From Trichoplusia ni (taxonomy: Eukaryota; Arthropoda; Insecta; Lepidoptera; Noctuidae): a stretch of 64,000 nt of DNA. Positions 34,101 to 45,321 of the stretch are shown piece by piece. The stretch lies in the NCBI RefSeq assembly GCF_003590095.1, contig NC_039502.1, positions 4,441,753 through 4,505,752 of the forward strand, given 5' to 3'. The position numbers and the translations under genes were made by a program. The notes beneath the pieces were generated by a model. The model did no database searches, was not told where the DNA came from, and worked only from the letters and a program-made list of their open reading frames with translations. The stretch's first letter is position 1. The number at the start of each line of letters is the position of its first letter.

Positions 34101-36623
34101 GTTTTTAAAGTGGCAAAAGTTCTACACTTCCCGATATTTTTACGCCTCGGTTAGGCATGGCGCCTTTTGAAGGTTTCTCCCCGCCAAAAAAGTGTATTCA
34201 AAGAACAAGAAGAGAAAGAAAAAGAACAAATTGGTTTCTCAGAAAAAAAAAGTTGATGTCAATTTTGTATGGGAAGCAGATTTATTCTCATTTAATTGTA
34301 ATTTTGGAAAGTTCTTAACTTCAGATTTTGGTCAGGAAGAATCTGATACGGAGGTGTTTTATGGTAAATAGGTACTATACCGTTAATTCGTCATTTTTCT
34401 TCTCAGCATATCTTGGGTCGTGAATGTCGTAGCTCATGAAGGATACGAAGCCACAATGCTCAAGCACCGACGTGTTGAATATCATTGGCAGGTCGCAGCA
34501 TTTTGAGTCGAAGTACTATTTAGGAAAGATTGATGTTATCGTGAATTAATTTGGAATTTTGGATTGCACTGGCGCAAACATTTGCGTTTGAAAACTAGGA
34601 ACACGAGAAGTACTAAGAGATAATTTATTATTACTTTTCTGAATGTATATCTATTATATTTAGGGACTAGAGATAACATAAGATACTTCAAACCATCGTT
34701 GGCCTGAATAAATACTAGCAAGTGATTTTGAATACCTACTCCAAAGCTTTAATTCGTAAAAAATGGTTACATGAATTTTATTATTATTAATTAACTCACA
34801 TTTTTCAAAAACCACCCTGGACGACGGTCTTTTGGCAGATTCTTTTCCAAGTCTGCATAACGGCTGAAACATGAATATTTTCAATTGTATGATCAATCAA
34901 CAATAAAAATCATAGTATAAATTAGTCAACTGTCGAACATGGTACACACCTTTGGGCAAACATGTGTTTCAATCCAGCCAGCGATGAAACAGGGGAACAT
35001 CCATCATCCTTCCTCCAACTCGATTCTGGGCAGTTCTAAAAATGTATGAAAGGATCTGGTGAACAATGAAGACTCCAAACTTCTTCTTCATAAAAATATC
35101 AAATATGAAAGTAAAAAATTATAGAAGCTATGAACGTCAAGTGTAAAAGTTGCGAATGCCAAAGGAACAGAAGTGTTTGAAACTTATCGGACTACTGCAT
35201 TACTCAGTTTCCACCAGCGATCCGTAGCGGATGTATTTTAAAGAAAGAAAAGAGAAAGAACGACTCCCACACTAAGGAACTGAATCCTTTTGACACTGGG
35301 GTTTTAACAAATATTGAAATTTTTGAATGACACAAACGCTTGCCAGGATTGAACCCGCGACACATGGCTCGCTGGGGGTTTGGCGCGGGCTGCCATGGCC
35401 TTTCTACTCGTCTATTCGTGCTGTCAACATGCTCTACATAGAGTGATGTCGCTACCTTAATTCGTTTCGAATCAGGCCCGTTCAGAAATCATGTTTTAAA
35501 TTTCAAGTAGGTCCAACTCACCTCAATCATTTGATCCACGACGCAATGCATCAGAGCTTGTCCAGGACACGTGTTCGTGTACCTTCTGGTTCTGTTCCCG
35601 TAGCAGTTGTCCAGGGCCGGTACCACGACATCTTGCCAGGGTCCCGTGGGTAGCAGACGTCTGAGAGCCTCTTCAGCTTGGTCTTTGGTAGGGAGGGAGT
35701 CTGATAGACCTAGCTTTGTGCTTATGCAGGTCCATTGGTGGCACTTTAAAGAATATTTTAGGAGTTTTACTCATCTTTGTAAACTTCGATTACCGACTTT
35801 GTCACTAAGAACATAAAGACTATTATTTTCATTACAACTGCCGATTATATCCATTATAATCTATTGTAAAAGTGATGATATATCCTGCTTGTGAAACTCT
35901 TGATACTATCCTAGCCTACTTGAACACTTGCCAGTACATATAATTAGTTCCTTGAAACATTAAATGTCTTAAGTACCTACTTCATTGCTATATTTACTCA
36001 GTTTTAATTAGGTTACTAAAAACTAATAAATATTTAAAAAAGGGTTGTTTACCATTTACCAATGATAATAAAATAATGTTTGTTGTGTACAAGTAGTAAA
36101 ATCTTTATCAAAACATAGACAAAACAGAAACTTACCAGGCGAGAGTTTTTGAGATAGGATCTACCAAAACCAACTTGACCTAATACCTGAAATACGAAAG
36201 TAAAAAACATTTTTAATGAAAAGCTTGTATGCTCTCATACAACGAAACGCAACACATACACATACATTGAATTCAAGTAACAATCGATTTTTAGAACCAA
36301 AGAGTCTGCATAACTACATATATTTAATGTATTTAACAACTTCTAGAAAACTGAAGTAAAGTACAACGAAAAAAAAACTATAGGTATAATAAATAATCTA
36401 CCGAGATACGTAGGTACATGTTTCTAGATTATGTACCTACTATATAGTAGGTATGTTATTAAAATAAAAGCGTAAAAAAATCCAAAAATATTATTCAACT
36501 TAAAAGTAAAGTATCCGAAAGCAAAAGAACAATATTCTATCAATAAAAATTAATCACACCATACAAAAAATACCTATAGGTACATACCGTTGGCAAAACC
36601 ACAAACATCCACAGTAACTTCAT
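30025..36623 (-). CDS. Secreted multidomain protein with three Plus-C OBP-like modules
   Basis: Fourteen exons join in phase (minus strand, 5' to 3'): 36588-36623, 36136-36186, 35522-35743, 34950-35035, 34800-34863, 34381-34515, 33750-33848, 33128-33337, 32511-32744, 32171-32205, 31882-31933, 31441-31590, 30899-31135 and 30025-30612. They give 732 residues. The N terminus MKLLWMFVVLPTVLG-Q is a signal peptide. Three Cys-rich cores occur (30-106, 302-382, 459-540). Cores 1 and 2 are C-x4-C-(x40-43)-C-(x11-12)-C-x7-C-x8-C-P. The x8 spacing and the Pro directly after the last Cys are hallmarks of Plus-C odorant-binding proteins. CC-containing exons (CCDLP, CCEMT) followed by C-G-F also fit that class. 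The last 190 residues are Pro/Thr-rich. Predicted secreted, perhaps ligand-binding; the function is unknown. One donor is weak (GTATAG after 34381). Confidence 0.75.
31441..33848 (-). CDS. OBP-like gene, spacer and module 2 (exons 7-12)
   Basis: Exon 7 (33750-33848) is a 33-residue spacer. Exon 8 (33128-33337) has a second CC motif (LDCCEMTSFI, ECGF) and a Thr-rich stretch. Exon 9 (32511-32744) is the module-2 core beginning with Cys at phase 0 (Cys302, 307, 351, 364, 372). Exon 10 (32171-32205) opens with NCP and ends in phase 2, exon 11 (31882-31933) returns to phase 0, and exon 12 (31441-31590) has the single-Cys equivalent ICLLPELI with QCGL. Phases copy those of module 1. Confidence 0.7.
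31788..31850. repeat. Short dispersed repeat fragment
   Basis: TATCCTTTTGACATTGGGAT and what follows resemble the stretch at about 35282-35335 (AATCCTTTTGACACTGGGGT, then a GACA-rich tail). It lies in the intron between exons 11 and 12 of the OBP-like gene and is probably the body of the SINE-like family seen at 35343. Confidence 0.3.
33482..33529. repeat. Perfect 22-bp inverted repeat with 4-nt loop
   Basis: Arms 33482-33503 and 33508-33529 are exactly complementary (starting GCGTAGAATTTCGTAGATCA) around TCAG. It sits in intron 7 of the OBP-like gene, directly before a SINE-like fragment. It may be the end of a mobile element or a foldback remnant. As RNA it would form a strong hairpin on either strand. 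Confidence 0.8.
33531..33613 (-). repeat. SINE-like fragment, family shared with 35343-35428
   Basis: Shares blocks with 35343-35428 (GGAT-GA-CC, CGACATG/CGACACATG, GGGTTTGG, TATTCGTGC, CAAC). On the minus strand it ends with the B-box-like GGTGTCGATCCCC. Intronic. Confidence 0.4.
34381..35743 (-). CDS. OBP-like gene, module 1 (exons 3-6)
   Basis: Exon 3 (35522-35743) begins with a Cys codon at phase 0 and holds the core Cys30, 35, 76, 88 and 96. The last core Cys and its Pro (NCP, 105-106) open exon 4 (34950-35035), which ends in phase 2. Exon 5 (34800-34863) restores phase 0. Exon 6 (34381-34515) carries CCDLPMIF and CGF. An N-glycosylation sequon NRT lies in the core. Confidence 0.7.
35282..35428 (-). 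repeat. SINE-like fragment with B box
   Basis: The minus-strand sequence includes CGCGGGTTCAATCCTG, a pol III B-box match, next to the segment shared with 33531-33613. The 35282-35335 part resembles 31788-31850. It lies in the intron between exons 3 and 4 of the OBP-like gene. Confidence 0.45.
36136..36623 (-). CDS. OBP-like gene, signal-peptide exons 1-2
   Basis: Exon 1 (36588-36623) encodes only 12 residues, MKLLWMFVVLPT. Exon 2 (36136-36186) encodes VLGQVGFGRSYLKNSRL. A short basic-hydrophobic start with a likely cleavage after VLG fits a signal peptide. Both joins are phase 0 with GTATGT and GTAAGT donors. An arthropod initiator TCAGTT lies 26-31 nt upstream of the ATG on the minus strand (36649-36654). 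Confidence 0.65.
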
Positions 36624-36648
36624 GTTTAACGAACAATGTTTCAAGAAT

Positions 36649-36654
36649 AACTGA
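36649..36654 (-). promoter_or_regulatory. Candidate initiator of the OBP-like gene
   Basis: Minus-strand TCAGTT matches the arthropod initiator consensus and would give a 5' UTR of roughly 25-30 nt. No clear TATA box at the expected distance. Confidence 0.3.
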
Positions 36655-38857
36655 CCACAATAAGATAAATTGGCCCCATACTATCTGGGGTCGTGACTTA
36701 CGATAAACCTTATTTTGCGTTGTGTAAACGGGGACTGGATGTATCGAGGTCTAAAACTCTAAATAATGGCATGTGTTTGTTCTTACTATGCACTATCTGT
36801 TGAAATAATGAGAATCCCTAATGAGCTTTTGGGCGTAGGGAAAGATGAAAATGAATTGGCTATTAGTGTAGATAATGATGCTTAAATAAGGAATACTTAA
36901 TATGATAAATTAAGTCCTTTTTGTTTGAAATGTAAGGGTAATAATTAGGAAATGAGTAACTAATTAGGGGTATCTAATTATGCGCACAATAGTAATAAGA
37001 AAATTTATTGATGTTGATTGACGAAGGCATCATTAACAGTTGTTACCCCTTTAATTTAAGGCTTGGAGTGTAAGTAGAGAGTAGCGAATTTTTAGTCTGC
37101 GGAGGCCCAACAACACCCACTTCAATGTAGGGTCCCGATTTAGTGTAACAAGGACTTATTAATACGTGACCCCTGTATTAATTTAAGTTTTATGCCGCCT
37201 TCAATTAATCAAACTGCAAAACATATATTTAGGTATCTATCGTTTATCTTTAGCTATTTATATTTGTTTATCCTTGTCCGTAGAACGTTCAAGTAGAGTC
37301 AGAGCATTATAATCGTTTTTTTCTTATCTGTGCACTACCGTATTATGAACAACAAAATATTTTCTTGGGGTTATTTTTGTGAAGAAGACTAGTAGACAAA
37401 TTTAACTTCGTCGTATTACCTTTCTAGAAATGTGGTAAGAGATTTTACTGTCTAGGATTTAACAAGGATGTGTGCAATAAGTCTTTGTGTAAAGTGAAGT
37501 GGCTATTTGCATACTAAATTTGAAACAAATTCAGTATTTATCCACCTGCATTATATTTGGGCCATAAGGTCAATAAATAAAACTCCAAACTACATCTAAC
37601 ATAATTTATTGGAGCATCCCATAAATAAAAAAACGGTTACACATAATCATCAGCTACTTACAAAGTTAAGCCAAGAAATGATTTAATCAATGCAAATAAA
37701 TGCACAATAGATTACGAATAATTATTTTGAATTATTAAAAAAAAACTAACTTTCGCTCTGGTTAGCAACATAGCAGTTCAGTTTTATACATTCAATTACA
37801 GAGAATAAAAAAAAAGTTCCAAGAATTGAAAAGACATACGGAAGTTATTATTTTTAGGTGTTGCCATTTCGCATATTATGAGTAATATAGTAGAAATTAG
37901 AATTGATGGGGGAGGAGTTTGGGGGGTTAAATAAAATTAATATTATATACTGTGCATTTATTTGTATTGATGTAAGTTGTTCTAAGCGCAAATTAACAGC
38001 GATACAGCTACTAAGATTCTCAGATTTTAGTGTAATAAGTAATTATGCTTTAAGAGGTATGTATTCAGGGCATATAAGTACCAATTCATTTTTTTATAAA
38101 TTGATTAAACTATAGAGATTATTGAAATTAATTAAAATAAACTAAGAACAATGAAATAAAATCTGGCACACCACACATTTTTTAGTATGTCAAAAGGCCT
38201 TATAAGTAAATAATTATGTTTTGAACCGAAAGTTGTCGAAATTTAGGCCAAAAATGGATTTAACCTACCTAATTCATTGCACTACTTTACTTCTTAAGCT
38301 AACTGTAAATTTGGACGTTTTTTAAGCAGTTTAGGTGTAAGCAAATGTCAGATTAACCTAATTTTTCACAGCAAAGTCAAACATTACACTAATAGATCAA
38401 GAATCTACCTAATGTATGCCCCGAATCCAAACCTTAGATACAACGCATTCAAAACCGGCACAATATGTCAGACATCACAGATGCATTACAAAATTTACAT
38501 AAAATGAAAATTCTGCGTTATATAAAAGTCGTTCTTTGCTTGAATTCTTGGAACGAACCACATTACTGGTAAAATTGAACCTGGAACAATAAAAACTGAC
38601 TGTTAAATAAAGTTGCTAACAGATTAAAACGAAAAGGTTTGATAAAAAAATACGAGACAGCTTTTAAAATTCAGCCTTAGAAATGTTAATAAGTAAAAAT
38701 CGCAACGACTCTAGCATGTTCCATAAGCGTCCTCTGACGTAAACGGAAAAAGTAACTAACAGCAGGACGTGTTTTTTCTTTACCCTGGCACTTAAAGATC
38801 AATTTAAAAAGAAAGCTTTTGTTGGGACATTTAGTAGGACAATTTTTCTGCCAAATA
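36655..38857. other. Intergenic DNA between the OBP-like gene and AHA1
   Basis: AT-rich; the upstream region of the OBP-like gene (both genes are on the minus strand, so AHA1's 3' end faces this gene's promoter). The 70-codon ORF at 37903-38115 is unsupported. TTTATT at 37605-37610 is another possible poly(A) signal for a longer AHA1 transcript. Confidence 0.45.
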
Positions 38858-38863
38858 TTTATT
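38858..38863 (-). terminator. Candidate poly(A) signal of AHA1
   Basis: AATAAA on the minus strand about 240 nt past the AHA1 stop codon. Confidence 0.35.
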
Positions 38864-39098
38864 ACTTAAATAATCAAAGCAGGAATATACAATTGTGTCT
38901 TGACGTCTAACCAATCATCATCCCCCACACAGATCCCCCAGACCCTGTGAAGGATCGGCACAGCATGTCTTTTTCTGACTGACGTCATCTCACAGGAAAC
39001 ACTCTTTACAGGCGTATCTCTTGACGTCTAATTATGACAAAGTACAGCTGTTCAATATTCTAATGAAACTCACCTAATTATTGTACTGGCGTACAGGA

Positions 39099-42000
39099 TC
39101 ACAGGAAGGCCCCGAAGCCGAACGCGCGCTTAATACTGTCGAAGTAATACCGCCGCCAGTTGTCGCGGGTCTGGTCCACCTCGGCCGTCGGTACGAGATC
39201 CTGTTTCACTGTCACTAGAGTGTGGTCGTCCTGGAATTGCGATAACTGATATTAGTAAAAAGAAGAAGACGGGGTCCATAATCGTTAATTGTACCTAAAA
39301 TTACCACCTGTAACTACATTATGGAAGCAAGTAGCAAAGCGAGTATTAAAGATAAGTTGTGGTTTGGTTTAGATATTGATTCAGATTTGAACTGGTAACT
39401 CGAATCATACTGTAATTGAGTAGAGAATTCAGTTTAATCAGTGTCTCTAGCTGCTGATTGACCGTAGATAGTATGTGCCTAAGCACGAAATAAACTGAAC
39501 TTGATTATTTCAGGAGAAAGCCTACAGCATAGTAAAAGTAATGTTCAAGTCACAACAAGCGCGTGTCACTATTTAACAATGATGATAGATCTTAGCATAA
39601 AGAAGAAAGTCATCAGTTGCTTTGCCAACTAAGGTACTGAAGTTGACCCATTGCATACCAAATATTCAAATATTTCCATCGCAAGCATAATATCACAATA
39701 CAAATTATTTTAGAAATTTATATTCTAGTAACTTAATTCTACAGCAGTGTTATCCCCAAATATTTATATTTTAGTTTGAATAGTTGCTAGGTCAGGGCAA
39801 GTCTTATTTATTTAATACCTATCCAGTATTCCTTATTCTTGTAAATCTTCTTATATAACCGATTGAATAATGACCTTCTCTTTACATGGAAAGAACCCTT
39901 TTCTTTACAGTTAGTATATTAACATGCTCATATTATTATCATACATACCTTCTCCTCAATGTTAAAGGTGACCTCTGAGAAGTGTTGGTCGGGCCACTGC
40001 TTGTATCTCCAGTATTGGACTATTTTCTTAGGTGGTACTAATTCCCTGAACTCTCCTGTTATGTTTCCGCCGAATAGGGCAAACTTACCGCCCTTCTCTG
40101 CGTCCAATTTAACGTGGCCCTGCAAATATAAGTATTTATGAATAGGTATAGTAAAATAATTATGGTAAAAGGGGAATTTTTGAGTATTTGACTCTAAAAA
40201 CAACAATGTAATAGTGGAAAACTAGAAAACTGTTAATGAGGTTGTTAACAATACCTGTGTGAAAGCCGTGACCATTTCTATTCGAGTCATTGCGTCATAA
40301 AACTCCTGAGCGCGGCATTGGAATTTCTCCGATATCTCAATGGATTTAGTGTCCAATTTGCATCCAATTTGATTAGTCTTGGTTGAAACTACAGGGTCCA
40401 TAGAAACCTTCTTATTAAATCCACTAGTGATCATCGAGACATTGTCGGGTTTGACGGGCCCTTCACCCTTTTTAGGAAGGATGAGGCCTTTGGAGAACTC
40501 TTCCTTGAGACTTCGGATGTATTCGGTCAATTGCTTCCGGATCTTATCTCGGCCTACATTGTGCATGAATGCTTTGACTCTTTGGGCTTCTTCCCCACTT
40601 CCTTTAATTGTGACAGAGATCTGGAAAGAAGAAAATAAGAATTATTGTATTTTTATTACTTGTAGACTTAATTTGTATCTCCATATAAGGTTCTACTTTC
40701 TATTCTACAATATTTTAGATTTATTTATGCACATTTTAGTGTTAAAATCGTTAGTGTTAAATAATCTAATAACAATGATTTCTTATCATTTTAGACATGG
40801 ACAAAAAGGCAATAAAGATTTATTTATATATACATGTTCTAAGTAAGACTTCTGATGACATACACCACATTCACCTGTTTGTCACATATTCATTGTGTCT
40901 TTAACATAATTCATGTAAACAGCTGGTAAGGTGAGAATGTTCTATAATCTAGATTCTTGTAGAATATTTATTAAGTGACAAGAAGAAAATACCTAAGGAA
41001 AGTATATACTTAAATATAAAGCATTTTTTGATATAGCATTAAGAAAAGGGTTTGCTTCCAAAATCTTGGCTATAGTATAGCAATGATTGTAGTCTTTTCT
41101 TTGATTTACACAATTTTCTTGAAGATATAACTTTGTGTTTTTACAGACAGCTGTTTAGTATCTAAATACATGAAAATAAAACCCTAATAATGTGCTCAAC
41201 AACCTTAAGTTCATTTGCCCTACTTGCAAAGCTAATACAATCAAAATTGCAAGTCACTGCACAGAAAATAAAACTAACTGACCTAGATTACCATTTCAGG
41301 ATTGAAGATTATATAATATAAGGTACTTTAATTGCTGGAAAGGATTTAAACCTTTATGAGAAACCTACTAACATTTATTGTATATTCAATATAAGTTATT
41401 TTTAAGGAATAAAGGAGTACCTGTCTAGGATATGACACTTTGTTTTCCTTTAAAACCATTTTACTTCTTGCAGATTCAAGATGGTTAAGGGGCTTTGGTC
41501 AACTAAAATCATTACATTGTTACCAAACCCAAGTTACAAGCTTAACCTGTACATAAGTATGCACTTTTACCTATACATATGTATGGTCTATATTGCCTAA
41601 GCCTAGTTCAAATTTTAGATGTCTTATTGAGAAACTTTGCTATTTTAACAAAAGGGATATTTAAACCAGCACAAATAGTTATCCTGGACCTGTATTTGGG
41701 TTGGACCCTCACACAGCATGCAAGCAGTCAAGGTTAAGTAGCCAATGAAGATAAGATAATCAATCGTAACATAGCTCTCTCATTACTAGAGTGCACTCAG
41801 TAAATAAAATTAGGTATATAAAAATTAAACTGTCTGTAAATTGTAGCAAACAATGAAACCACAAGCTTCCTGTATGTGGATACTGTTTCCTTGATGCTAC
41901 CAACTGTACAAGTAGGATAACGAAGTGAGAGAAAAACAAAAGATTTAAATTCGAATAAGAAATTCTATCCTATTACTTAGGTTATGTTTCACTAATGTGA

Positions 42001-42417
42001 GATGAATGTCAACCATAAGAATAAGATGAAATGAATGAAAATGTTCTCATAACTACTTACGTCCACTTCGCTAACGTCGTTTTCTTCGGACAGGTTCGGT
42101 ATGTGCACCTCCCCCTTCACCACATCCTTGCTACCAGCCAAGGTTCCTTCCCACTTCAGCTTAATGTCCCATTCATAGAAAAATATTAACTTTCCTTTCC
42201 TATTGTTCGCTGACGCCTCCCCGTCTATCTTCTCCACCTCAGTCACCTTACAGTCCACACCATTCTGAGCAATCACGAATTTATTCAACAACTCCTTCAA
42301 ACGATCTTTTGACCACGGCCCTGCATTTTTCTCCGTCCAATGCCAGTTGTTCACATTAGTAGCGTCTGGCCTCTCCTCCACGATCCATCTAGGGTCACCC
42401 TCGCCCCATTTGGCCAT
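39099..42417 (-). CDS. Aha1: AHA1, activator of Hsp90 ATPase (co-chaperone)
   Basis: Four exons on the minus strand: 42061-42417, 40255-40620, 39949-40119 and 39099-39230 (stop TGA), all joined at phase 0, giving 341 residues (human AHSA1 has 338). The N-terminal domain opens MAKWGEGDPRWIVEERPDA and carries the conserved NNWHWTEKNA motif (about 23-32). The C-terminal START-like domain contains FGGNITGEF, the W-R-x-x-x-W-P segment and ends GFGAFL. In known family members the N domain binds the Hsp90 middle segment and the C domain the N-terminal domain, stimulating ATP hydrolysis in the cytosol. The start is the first ATG of an exon with the family's standard beginning. A perfect splice donor (TAG|GTGAGT) lies 24 nt after the stop, so a 3' UTR intron is likely. 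Confidence 0.95.
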
Positions 42418-42845
42418 CTTTCAATTATGATGATCGGTTCAAGATCTCAGGATATGAATTCTTGAGAACTCCACACGCGAAAAGTCAAGTCAAACTCGTG
42501 ACAGTCAAGATTTTTGACAAGTCGTGGTCAGCGAACTCAATTGCAGAGCTAAAGATTGTAACAACACACAATACACTTACTAATAAACCGCGTGCAACTG
42601 ATCTAATGACATCGAAAAATCGTAATTTTCGAGAAACGTCGCGCAAGAAACGAAACGAACCATGCCATTACTATTTGACAGTACAGTGTTACCATAACAT
42701 ATTGATTAGTTTACCCTACGCTCACATCGAAATGAAAAATTAATAGTGTAGAAAAATCTTCAAGCCTCAAAAACAAACATAACTTTGTATTCTATTAATA
42801 AATGGTATTTCAGGTATGGGATGGAATATAATTGTTACAAAATAT
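42418..42845. promoter_or_regulatory. AHA1 5' flank with degenerate heat-shock-element-like site
   Basis: Upstream of the AHA1 ATG. TTCTTGAGAACTC at 42459-42471 fits TTCnnGAAnnTTC at 7 of 9 positions. This is only suggestive, since Hsp90 co-chaperone genes are often heat inducible. A TCAGTT initiator-like match lies on the minus strand at 42596-42601. The 93-codon plus-strand ORF at 42462-42743 has no domain signature. Confidence 0.25.
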
Positions 42846-42947
42846 TGAAATGAAACTACTTTTACGGATTTTATTTATAAGCGATAAAATCCGTAAAAGT
42901 AGTTTCATTTCAATGTCTAACATTCGCGTAAACCTAAGAAACCACTA
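42846..42947. mobile_element. Foldback element with 13-bp target duplication, copy 2 (compact)
   Basis: Same palindrome arms as 1505-1705 (core TTTTACGGATTTTAT) but with only about 5 nt between them in place of about 95, followed by the same 34-bp tail ending AAGAAACCACTA. TGTTACAAAATAT is repeated immediately left (42833-42845) and right (42948-42960). The own target duplication shows this copy inserted independently, so the short form itself was mobile or lost its middle after insertion. Confidence 0.75.
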
Positions 42948-42960
42948 TGTTACAAAATAT

Positions 42961-45321
42961 GATTGTCAATTTCACCACTTGAATCATTTTGTGATTAATC
43001 TTAAACATTTTGTAATTAATCTGACTCTTAAATTTATTATTATAATTTTAAAAGTAATCAATTTAGCAAAAATGTAAGTAATTCTAAGAAGTATACGAAC
43101 ATAATTAGTTACACAAAGCACTAAAAAAGTTACATTAAATATGGGAAGTTTTTTATATATTGCAATTTTTCGCCACTTTCTGTATGTTTCTAGAAAACGG
43201 GAGTACCAACAGCTAAGACACATCCGGCTGTCAGGGCAGTAACGTTTCATTTCAAGCAAAGGACTTAAGTTTTTGATACTTTATTATCGGTAATCTTTTG
43301 CGGCGGTTAACCCGGTTAAATAGTCAATGATTTGTTTTACTAACTGACCAGATAATACAATAAATAGATTAAAAGTAAAAACGTCGTGTACTGAAAAACA
43401 TAAATAAAATCGACTCATAATTAACAGTAACGTGTACAATTTACCGTGTACAAATAAAACAAAAGCACTCAACTTTCATAAATTAGTATTTAGTTTCTAT
43501 TCATAGGTATATGAACTTTAGCCACCGTATAATTTAATAGTTCAAACCCGGCCGCTTGGTACCTGATTATTTTTATACTCTCCTTCTATTATATTGTACG
43601 TGATACATAACATACTACGATTCAAAATTGAGCGTTAACTTATTCATCGGGCTGTCGCGCTGTGACGTCTTTTATTGGTGACCCAGACTGTGATGACGGA
43701 GAACTTAACAAGCTCTCAATTCTACTTAAATTGCAAATAGATAAATGAATAAAGAGGCCCCTTCTATTTTTTAACACCAATCGTAACAAAAGTGATATAT
43801 TTTAAATATTTCTATTGAGCAGGATGATGGTGATGGCAGTGGTCACTGCGTGATCACATGTGCACTGCGCATTGCACATGTCCAATTATGCACAAAATTG
43901 TTGCTAGAAATTTTTACATGGAATAATATTGCTTATCATAAAATAAATAATAATGCAACGTTATTAATTTGGTGAAGGTTATTGGGTGAAAGAAATTAGA
44001 ATTAATGTTTTAGCTTTTCCACACACTTCGGTTTTGAATTCAGCCGTTTATTTTTCCCTTATGTGTAGACAGATTTCTGCATTTTTTTGTCGTTTAAATA
44101 TTAACACAGTTCTATTATTATATTTGTTAATAGGAGACGTTGTGTCTGTTTTGGATACGGCTAAATACAACCGCTTTTACCAAATACCTACGAATTACAT
44201 AAGTACATAATGTAACGAGTTTAAAAAGGTCAATTGGAAAACAATGGCGTCAGAGAGAGGTAACTATTACACGCGATTATTTTTGCAAACGTGACTAACG
44301 GTTATTGAGACACTCAGTTACGTTTTATAGGTGTTGGACACAAAATGTGTCCATTAAAGAAACATTTAATTATAAATATAATTTTATTATTTCCCCGTGT
44401 TCGTACTTAGAAGTCGGTATCGGTTCTAGTCTGTGTAATGAGCAGTGTTAGTGTTCGGACTTAAAAACTTTAACTGGGTTTAGGCTAGTGTTAAAAAAAT
44501 AGTGTAGAAATAAAATCTTAACGATATTCATACTAGTTGGTTATGTTTCGAATGATCAGTTAGGTTTCAAAGTGTAATAAAAATCAATTGGAACGCCTGC
44601 TTTTATTTGTAACTTATTTAATATTTACTTTGTACAACTTTTTGACAGACCTCTTTTTTTATTGAAAAAAAAGTCGTTTTCTTTACATTAATATTTTTTT
44701 AGCTCCGGGTTGAAAGAATTAATACAATTCCAGAGCAAAATTATACCTCTGTACTGCGCTCGATGGCATTGACCGCGTTCAAGGGCTGAGCCGGTATATT
44801 CGTTCACCTAATTCTCGATTTACAAACTTGCGTACATACATACGCGTCATAATAAGAATAAAATTAATCTAAAATAGAACAGGCGGAATAATTACTGATT
44901 TAAGCTTCGCCTGAACTAGAGCATTCTTTCAAGTAAATAGGAGCTAGTCCGAACTACCAATTTAGACACGAGAAATTAATTTCAGTACTTCTACTAGTAC
45001 TTCTACTAAAAAAATCTATTGTTTGCCACTAGATAGATTTTTGCCAATACGCTACTTCAACACTTTTGGCCATTACCATATTTAATCAGATGAAACAAGT
45101 TGGGCGTTCAAACACGTACTTTGTAACTGTCAAGGTTATCCCAATGAATTAAATTCATATTATCGTCTCGCATACTATTGAAAACCATGTTATCTTAGTG
45201 CGAGTGAGATAACGTACCGGCCTCGAGAAATAAACCCAGTTCGATTCGGAGTCCGCTCAACGAAGGCGCGGCCGCATCCATCGCGTTGTCCATTGCAAAT
45301 ATTAAAAAATAAAAAACAATA
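42961..45321. other. Intergenic DNA between AHA1 and ACADSB (divergent upstream regions)
   Basis: No coding exon recognised. ORFs at 42984-43259 (-), 43284-43472 (-) and 43986-44210 (+) are AT-rich and motif-free. The last 100 bases (GAAGGCGCGGCCGCATCC area) are GC-richer and probably hold the ACADSB promoter. No TATA box was identified. Confidence 0.45.

Noticed and set aside
42462..42743. 93-codon plus-strand ORF opposite the AHA1 promoter
   Set aside because: Composition is low-information, no family resemblance, and it overlaps the expected AHA1 5' flank. It may be chance.
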